Assembly: GCA_026414955.1 (NCBI GenBank)
Contig: JAOAIA010000014.1
Coordinates: forward strand, 1-25,510
From: Candidatus Bipolaricaulota bacterium
GTDB taxonomy: Bacteria; Bipolaricaulota; Bipolaricaulia; RBG-16-55-9; DRXL01
DNA: 25,510 bases
Direction of reading: 5' to 3'
The notes under the pieces are model-generated. The model was not told the origin of the DNA, did no database searches, and saw nothing but the letters and a program-made list of their open reading frames with translations. The position numbers and the translations under genes were made by a program. Within the stretch, counting starts at the first letter, position 1; every line of letters starts with the position of its first letter. Below are positions 21,557 through 25,510 of this stretch, one piece after another.

Positions 21557-22197
21557 TCAGGCTTCATCAGCCCTATGTCTAATCGCTCCGGCGCTAAGAT
21601 CCCCCCGGAGACGACCATCTTCAGGGCTTCGTCAACCGGAATCGAGGTGAACTGCACGTTTTCTTTGGGCAGAAATTGGAGATAGCCCGATGTTGGGTTG
21701 GGCGTCGTCGGCACATAGACTCTCACCCATTCGCGCCCGTCGCTCGTCTGGATCATGCCCACCTGAAACCCTATCGTCCACAAGCCCTTGGAGGGGAACT
21801 CAATCAACACGACCCGTTGGAATGACCGCTCTTGCGGCCCAGAGAGCGTGCGCACCACTTGTCGGGCCGCGTTGTAGACGCTGTTGACGATGGGCATCCT
21901 CTGAAGCACTGATTCCCAGAACTCCAGAAATCTTCGTCCCAGCATATTCGTCGCTAGGATGCCTGTCACATAAAGTGCCAGCAGCGTCAGCACCAGCCCC
22001 ACACCCGACGGCAACTCGATTCTCACTGTATACCGTAATACCGTGTTGAGCAACGAGCGCAGCGGGCCATCTAGAAGATTATAGAGCACCTGCAAGACCC
22101 AGATCGTCAATATCACGGGCACGACGAAGACCACACCCGTCAGCATCCGTGAATAGATATGATGCCAGATGCGCCGACCAAGCGATGGGGTGTTCAT
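21544..22197 (-). CDS. DUF502 family membrane protein
   Basis: A 217-residue inner-membrane protein. The first hydrophobic segment is residues ~18-42 (RMLTGVVFVVPVILTIWVLQ) and the second ~64-84 (SGVGLVLTLLALYVTGILATN). The conserved soluble part follows: MPIVNSVYNAARQVVRTLS, VVLIEFPSKGLWTIGFQVG, and VYVPTTPNPTSGYLQFLPKENV, the most diagnostic DUF502 block. The function is unknown in all bacteria. The ATG lies 9 nt behind a TAAAAT box with no ribosome binding site. Its promoter is divergent from, and overlaps, that of the PafA/Dop homologue. Confidence 0.93.
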   Translation of the reverse strand: MNTPSLGRRIWHHIYSRMLTGVVFVVPVILTIWVLQVLYNLLDGPLRSLLNTVLRYTVRIELPSGVGLVLTLLALYVTGILATNMLGRRFLEFWESVLQRMPIVNSVYNAARQVVRTLSGPQERSFQRVVLIEFPSKGLWTIGFQVGMIQTSDGREWVRVYVPTTPNPTSGYLQFLPKENVQFTSIPVDEALKMVVSGGILAPERLDIGLMKPDQSS

Positions 22198-22206
22198 AGT
22201 GTCTCT

Positions 22207-22237
22207 ATTTTACCCGTGGGCTGGATCGCCGTGCCAA
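22207..22237 (-). promoter_or_regulatory. DUF502 gene promoter (leaderless arrangement)
   Basis: On the minus strand: TTGGCA (22232-22237, 5 of 6 consensus positions), a 19-bp spacer and TAAAAT (22207-22212). The -10 box ends 9 nt before the ATG. The long spacer makes it only moderately convincing. Confidence 0.5.
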
Positions 22238-22239
22238 GA

Positions 22240-22262
22240 CTTGCTAATATAGCAAGCAGGAG
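22240..22262 (+). promoter_or_regulatory. pafA-like gene extended -10 box, palindrome and ribosome binding site
   Basis: TGCTAATAT (22242-22250) is an extended -10 box. It lies within the perfect inverted repeat CTTGCT-AATAT-AGCAAG (22240-22256). AGGAG at 22258-22262 lies 8 nt before the ATG. The best -35 candidate (TGGATC, 22222-22227) is weak. The palindrome could be an operator or a small 5' hairpin. Confidence 0.5.
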
Positions 22263-22270
22263 CGTGAGCC

Positions 22271-23725
22271 ATGCAGCATCGGATCGTTGGGCTGGAGACG
22301 GAATTCGGGTGTTTAGTGCGCGACCCTCGGCTCGGCCCCTACGAGGAGATCGTGGAGCGCGTCAAGGACGCAGTCTTCTATAGAAAACGCTGGGGCTTGC
22401 TCGATCTGCACACCCGCGACATGTACTTTGAGCCTGCCGAAGCCGGCGGGTTTTTGATTAACGGGGGTCGGCTCTACATTGACGCCGTCGGCTCGCACCT
22501 AGAGTACGCGACCCCCGAGTGTCGCTCATTGCGCGACTTGATCGCCTATGAGCGCGCCGGCCAACGGCTCATTCTGAAAGTCCTGCGCGAACTGAACCTC
22601 CACGAAAGAGTGAGTTTTTATAATAACAGCGTGGATCACTTTGCCGGGCACACGTTCGGCTGTCACGAAAACTATTCGGTGAACCCGGAGTCGCTCTCGT
22701 GGCGCCATGCGTTAGATAAGCTGGTCCCGTTTCTGGTGACGCGCCAGATCTTCGCTGGGGCGGGCCGAGTCGGCGGCCATCGGCTCACAACTACGTGGCA
22801 GGCCAAATCCCCAAGCCGCCATACGGCAGATTCTGTCTTTGTCGACTCAGCCTACGGCGTCGAACCCGACCCGACTGTAGACTTTCAGCTCTCCCAGCGC
22901 GCCGATCACATTCTGCACACGGTCTCCGGGCGGGTGCGCTTCAGCCGCGCGCTCATCAACCCCAAATGGGACCAGATGTACGAGCTGTCGCGCAGCCCAC
23001 GGTTGCATCTGCTCTTTGGCGAAGCGAACCCTTCAGAATATGCGACGTTTCTGAAGCTGGGTACGACGATCTTAGTCTTAGACCTGCTTGAGGAGCAAGC
23101 CGTCCCGTCAGGGGTGGAGCTTGCCGCCCCGCTGCGCGCGCTCAAAGAGATCTCACGCGATCCGACTTATCGCTGGTTGATCAAGCGCGAGAACGGCGCG
23201 ACGATCCCAGCTATAGACCTGCAGCGTCTCTATCTGCAAGCCGCCCAACGGAGATTTTTCGGGCGCGATGCCGAGACCGACGAAATCCTGCGCGAGTGGG
23301 AAGCGACTCTTGACACGCTGGAGCGCGACCCCTTCGAGCTGGCCGACCGGCTCGATTGGGTCGCAAAACTGAAGATGCTCCGGCTCTTCCAAGAGAGCGA
23401 GGGGCGAGCGTGGCACGATGAAGCCCTGTACAGCTTGGACTTGGAGTATCACAATATTGACCCGGAGCAGGGGCTGTACTACGCGCTCGCTGAGCGGCGG
23501 CGGCTCGTCAGTGAAAGAGAGATCGAGCGGGCTATAGAAGCAGCCCCGACAGATACGCGCGCCTATGGGCGCGCCGTGATCGTGCGGGGGTTGCGCCAGC
23601 GCGCCGTAGGCGAGTATATGATCGAATGGGACGGGATCTTCGTCGAGCCTAAGCGCACCCTCGTCCTCGCCGATCCCTTCCATCCCTATGGGGAAGAGGC
23701 CGAACAGTTCCTGCGGCGGCTTTAA
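22271..23725 (+). CDS. Pup ligase/depupylase family protein (PafA/Dop)
   Basis: A 484-residue carboxylate-amine-ligase-fold enzyme of the pupylation pathway. PafA joins the ubiquitin-like protein Pup to lysines; Dop deamidates Pup or removes it. The N-terminal part is PafA-like: RIVGLETEFG (E9), NGGRLYIDAVGSHLEYATPEC (D71 as likely base), GCHENYSV and LVTRQIFAGAGRV. The second half is closer to Dop: ATFLKLGTTILVLDLLEE, ISRDPTYR, TLERDPFELADRLDWVAKLKML, and APTDTRAYGRA. The loop before the active-site strand (residues ~42-62) is longer than in PafA but much shorter than the Dop loop. The spacing from D71 to H76 is one residue longer than in PafA. No Pup, proteasome or ATPase gene is in the window. 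AGGAG precedes the ATG. It converges on the HU-like gene with a 4-nt overlap. Confidence 0.9.
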   Translation: MQHRIVGLETEFGCLVRDPRLGPYEEIVERVKDAVFYRKRWGLLDLHTRDMYFEPAEAGGFLINGGRLYIDAVGSHLEYATPECRSLRDLIAYERAGQRLILKVLRELNLHERVSFYNNSVDHFAGHTFGCHENYSVNPESLSWRHALDKLVPFLVTRQIFAGAGRVGGHRLTTTWQAKSPSRHTADSVFVDSAYGVEPDPTVDFQLSQRADHILHTVSGRVRFSRALINPKWDQMYELSRSPRLHLLFGEANPSEYATFLKLGTTILVLDLLEEQAVPSGVELAAPLRALKEISRDPTYRWLIKRENGATIPAIDLQRLYLQAAQRRFFGRDAETDEILREWEATLDTLERDPFELADRLDWVAKLKMLRLFQESEGRAWHDEALYSLDLEYHNIDPEQGLYYALAERRRLVSEREIERAIEAAPTDTRAYGRAVIVRGLRQRAVGEYMIEWDGIFVEPKRTLVLADPFHPYGEEAEQFLRRL

Positions 23726-24054
23726 TTCTCCCGTGGGCGAACGGTCAAGCGCCCGCTGGGCAGCTGAACGACCATGAGCCTGTCAGCGATGAACTTCTTG
23801 AGGTTATTACCCGGATAGAAGCGCGGCATGACCTTGCTCGGGATCGTGATGATCTGATGGGTATAGCGATGGCTGCGCTGGGTAGCATGGCGCGGCAGGG
23901 CGCGAAACGTTCCGAATCGCTTCAGCCGTACTTCTTCGCCGCGCGCCATCGTCTCGGCGATCACGGCTAACGCCGCGTTCAGCGATTTTAAGACCGTCTC
24001 CTTGGGCACGCCCGTCCGTTGCGATACCTGAGCGACCAACTCGATTTTCCTCAT
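23722..24054 (-). CDS. HU/IHF-like DNA-bending protein with altered arm and C-terminal extension
   Basis: A 110-residue protein (usual HU about 90). MRKIELVAQVSQRTGVPKETVLKSLNAALAVIAETMARGEEVRLKRFGTFRAL is a standard HU core. The beta arm is unusual: the GRNPxTGE motif that carries the intercalating proline is replaced by RHATQRSHRYTHQ, although IIxIPSKVMPRFYPGNNLKKFI keeps the PxFxPG end. About 20 residues (VVQLPSGRLTVRPREN region) extend the C-terminus. The start at 24054 is chosen because a GGGGGG ribosome binding site lies about 6 nt upstream and the product then begins like HU; a longer start at 24081 overlaps the -10 box. It may bind DNA with altered bending, or bind a different nucleic acid. 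Confidence 0.85.
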   Translation of the reverse strand: MRKIELVAQVSQRTGVPKETVLKSLNAALAVIAETMARGEEVRLKRFGTFRALPRHATQRSHRYTHQIITIPSKVMPRFYPGNNLKKFIADRLMVVQLPSGRLTVRPREN

Positions 24055-24079
24055 ATTTCCCCCCAAGAAGATTTTCTGC

Positions 24080-24109
24080 ATTGTATACGAAATCGCCCAA
24101 CCAATGCAA
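24080..24109 (-). promoter_or_regulatory. HU-like gene promoter
   Basis: On the minus strand: TTGCAT (24104-24109), an 18-bp spacer and TACAAT (24080-24085). Start near 24073, leader about 19 nt with a G-run ribosome binding site. The stretch 24110-24224 shows no gene; only G-rich runs are visible. Confidence 0.6.
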
Positions 24110-24224
24110 GGGGCGGGGCGCGGACCTTCGGGAAGTCTGGGGGGGATAGACGAGCAGGGGGAGAGTGATCAACGTCACGCGTGCCTGTGCACCGGAGGGG
24201 TCTTCTGCTGTGCTCTCTTCATGT

Positions 24225-24358
24225 ACTCTAAGCTCATGTGCGAGTTTGAATTCACCGGCTCAGCAGATGGAAGCGTGCTGAAGCACGCTAGCCCGCTTCA
24301 GCGGGCTTCTCTCTGCTGAGCCAAGCGAGACTCCAAAACTCGCACGACTCTAAGCTCA
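24225..24358. mobile_element. Nested palindromic element flanked by 12-bp direct repeats (MITE-like)
   Basis: ACTCTAAGCTCA occurs at 24225-24236 and again at 24347-24358. Between the copies lie nested inverted repeats. The outermost is GTGCGAGTTT (24238-24247) with AAACTCGCAC (24336-24345). Next is GGCTCAGCAGA (24257-24267) with TCTGCTGAGCC (24312-24322). Inside these are two abutting hairpins: AGCGTGC-TGAA-GCACGCT (24272-24289) and AGCCCGC-TTCA-GCGGGCT (24290-24307). There is no coding frame of note. The direct repeats look like a target duplication and the outer arms like terminal inverted repeats. A related, incomplete copy lies behind secA (5992-6053). It sits in the leader region of the lipoprotein gene and could also act as a folded RNA. 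Confidence 0.5.
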
Positions 24359-24384
24359 GAATGGAGTTGAGAGGAGGAAGCTCT

Positions 24385-25101
24385 ATGAAGCCTTGGAAGT
24401 TCGGCATGTTCGCGCTCATACTCGCACTGCTCCCCGGCTGCACACAGCCGATCCAGATCGGAGAGAAGCCCGACCGCCCACCCGTTGCTGCGATCTCTCT
24501 CGAGTGTTCCGCATGTCAGGGCGAGCGTTCGGGGGTTGCCCCGTTAGCGCTCACGCTCGACGCCTCGTCTTCCACCGACGATTACGGCATCGTGCTGGCC
24601 CACTGGAAGGTGAGCGATGGCCGCGAGTTCACGGGATTGCAGGTCGAACTGACGCTGGAAAAGCCGGGGCAGTATACGATTCAGCTCACCATCTACGACA
24701 AAGCGGGCCAGACGGCGACGGCGCGCACGGAGATCACGGTGCTGGCGCCGCCGCCCGCGGAGTTCCGCGTCGAGCGCGCGGAGAGCGAGCTTGTTATCGT
24801 CGAGCGCGTGCTTCCCAACAGGCCGTTACAAGTCGGCGAGACGATTCAGATCACACTGCGGGTGACGGCCCAGCACGACCTCGAGTATGTCTATTGGCGC
24901 GAGATTCTCCCGTATGCCCTCAGCTCGTATGAAGACTTGGAGTTCATGCTGCTACGGCTGCCCGCGGGCAGCTCCCACGAGTGGGTCTACACCGTGACGG
25001 TGGAGCAATCGGGGTCGAGCAAGCTGGAGGGCAGGGGCCAAGCGGCTTATCTGGCGCACTCGACGGAGTTAACATTAAGCACGGTCTTGGAGGTGCCGTA
25101 A
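24385..25101 (+). CDS. Lipoprotein with PKD-like domain
   Basis: A 238-residue protein with a lipoprotein signal peptide: basic start MKPWKFG, hydrophobic core MFALILALLPG, and lipobox LPGC with the modified Cys at 19. Residues ~30-115 form a PKD-type beta sandwich (VAPLALTLDASSSTDDYGIVLAHWKVSDG, then PGQYTIQLTIYDKAGQTATARTEITV). The C-terminal half (PNRPLQVGETIQITLRVTA to the end) looks like a second beta-rich domain of unknown family. It should sit on the outer face of a membrane and bind proteins or glycans. The ATG at 24385 is chosen because GAGGAGG (24371-24377) precedes it; an earlier ATG at 24361 lies upstream of that site. Confidence 0.85.
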   Translation: MKPWKFGMFALILALLPGCTQPIQIGEKPDRPPVAAISLECSACQGERSGVAPLALTLDASSSTDDYGIVLAHWKVSDGREFTGLQVELTLEKPGQYTIQLTIYDKAGQTATARTEITVLAPPPAEFRVERAESELVIVERVLPNRPLQVGETIQITLRVTAQHDLEYVYWREILPYALSSYEDLEFMLLRLPAGSSHEWVYTVTVEQSGSSKLEGRGQAAYLAHSTELTLSTVLEVP

Positions 25102-25208
25102 GTAGCCCTATCATCTCGATGCAAGTCCCGCAACCATACGTGAGCAAGCTCTTTGAAACTTGCTTCAAGCTTGCTAAGGCGATCCACAACTTCTTCTTTG
25201 TCCCCCAC
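25047..25208 (-). CDS. Small candidate protein, 53 residues, following the zinc-ribbon gene
   Basis: A GTG-started frame of 54 codons. AGGAGG, within the last codons of the zinc-ribbon gene, lies 7 nt upstream of the GTG, a strong ribosome binding site in the right place. The 4-nt gap between stop and start is operon-like. The product begins MGDKEEVVDRLSKLEASF and has a charged, heptad-like first half that could form a coiled coil. The last ~55 nt overlap, antisense, the end of the lipoprotein gene, which makes the C-terminus suspicious. I do not recognise a family. Confidence 0.45.
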   Translation of the reverse strand: MGDKEEVVDRLSKLEASFKELAHVWLRDLHRDDRATYGTSKTVLNVNSVECAR

Positions 25209-25212
25209 TAGC

Positions 25213-25407
25213 TTACCTCCTATTCGACCACCGCGCGACGACTTGTCCGCAGTGTGGGCAGTATGTCACTTCACCGCGATAGAAGCTTTTACAGTGCGGA
25301 CATTGATGATATTCGTCACTTCTGAGCCGCGAGAGTATAAAATAGCGCGCCCCTAAGAGCAATATCCCGCCCAAGATCAGCAAGAGCAACAGAAAGCGCC
25401 AGTTCAT
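25213..25407 (-). CDS. Small membrane protein with a zinc ribbon
   Basis: A 64-residue protein. A single hydrophobic segment (residues ~4-25, FLLLLLILGGILLLGARYF) is followed by a cytoplasmic-type zinc ribbon with C36/C39 (QCPHCK) and C50/C53 (YCPHCG). The chosen start is the ATG at 25407, 9 nt behind a TATGAT box; a longer frame to 25446 would run through the promoter. The function is unknown; such ribbons often mediate protein contacts at the membrane. No Shine-Dalgarno sequence precedes it, so it is probably leaderless. Confidence 0.72.
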   Translation of the reverse strand: MNWRFLLLLLILGGILLLGARYFILSRLRSDEYHQCPHCKSFYRGEVTYCPHCGQVVARWSNRR

Positions 25408-25416
25408 ACTCACTCT

Positions 25417-25446
25417 ATCATACGGCAACGAGCAGCCCTGGCGCAA
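25417..25446 (-). promoter_or_regulatory. Zinc-ribbon gene promoter (leaderless arrangement)
   Basis: On the minus strand: TTGCGC (25441-25446), an 18-bp spacer and TATGAT (25417-25422), with 9 nt to the ATG. The -35 match is weak (3 of 6). Confidence 0.45.
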
Positions 25447-25453
25447 ACAAGAG

Positions 25454-25479
25454 AGCCAAGGGAGTACCCTCGGCTTTTT
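25454..25479 (+). terminator. Rho-independent terminator
   Basis: AGCCAAGGG (25454-25462) and CCCTCGGCT (25467-25475) form a 9-bp stem with one mismatch and loop AGTA. Five T's (25475-25479) follow directly. It points rightward and would end transcripts coming from the lipoprotein side. Confidence 0.65.
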
Positions 25480-25484
25480 GCTCT

Positions 25485-25510
25485 AAGGAGGCCCCTTGCC
25501 TGTCTTAACG
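25485..25510 (+). promoter_or_regulatory. Possible ribosome binding site and start of a gene running out of the window
   Basis: AAGGAGG (25485-25491) is followed after 4 nt by TTG (25496), which could start a frame reading MPVLT to the window end. The spacing is short and too little sequence remains to judge. Confidence 0.2.

Noticed and set aside
22198..22270. A Pup/UBact gene next to the PafA/Dop homologue
   Set aside because: The gap is only 73 bp, and no frame near the gene on either side ends in a Pup-like Gly-Gly-Glu/Gln tail.
24225..24358. Remnant of a full insertion sequence
   Set aside because: No transposase fragment is visible in any frame, and the whole interval is only 134 bp; kept as a MITE-like element.

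Overview
The window comes from a GC-rich bacterium. It carries bacterial SecA, TlyA and CoaE, two bacterial serine tRNA genes, an O-antigen-ligase-like membrane protein and several good sigma70-type promoters. Several genes point to a deep-branching, anaerobic, probably thermophilic lineage. These are ferredoxin-dependent 2-oxoacid oxidoreductases, an archaeal-type NMN adenylyltransferase, a geranylgeranyl-reductase-like flavoprotein and a Pup-ligase/depupylase homologue. A candidate phylum such as Bipolaricaulota/Acetothermia would fit, but that is a guess; nothing here fixes the taxonomy.

Layout. Positions 1-3364 hold the 3' end of a geranylgeranyl-reductase-like gene, a PAPS-reductase-family gene and a polytopic O-antigen ligase with a TPR tail. 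secA follows (3413-5980). A gap of about 560 bp holds a cluster of small palindromes and two tRNA-Ser genes, each with its own promoter. Next come tlyA, a DnaQ-like exonuclease and coaE. A repeat- and terminator-rich gap (8671-8993) leads to a secreted orphan that converges on a small hypothetical gene. The centre (10111-18007) is a tight six-gene operon in which every junction overlaps. It encodes a pyruvate-type ferredoxin oxidoreductase (gamma, delta fused to a GltD-like flavoprotein, alpha, beta) and an indolepyruvate-type oxidoreductase whose alpha chain is also fused to a GltD-like flavoprotein. Then come a convergent superoxide dismutase/thioredoxin-like pair, a HepT-MntA toxin-antitoxin pair, an rdx-nadM-HD operon, a DUF502 membrane protein divergent from the PafA/Dop homologue, an unusual HU/IHF-like gene, a nested palindromic element, a PKD-domain lipoprotein and a zinc-ribbon membrane protein followed by a likely small gene.

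How the parts work together. The large operon should oxidise pyruvate and aryl-pyruvates to acyl-CoA while reducing ferredoxin. The two fused NAD(P)H/FAD modules suggest direct exchange between ferredoxin and NAD(P)H. The sod/thioredoxin-like pair next door would protect such oxygen-sensitive enzymes, and each of its two promoters has a 7-6-7 palindrome over the -10 box.

The most notable signals are: a protein mixing PafA and Dop signatures with no Pup or proteasome gene nearby; two GltD-fused 2-oxoacid oxidoreductases in one operon; a dispersed GC-rich palindromic repeat that sits inside two coding regions; a palindromic element flanked by 12-bp direct repeats, with a relative behind secA; and a recurrent layout in which the -10 box lies only 6-9 nt before the start codon, the signature of leaderless mRNAs.
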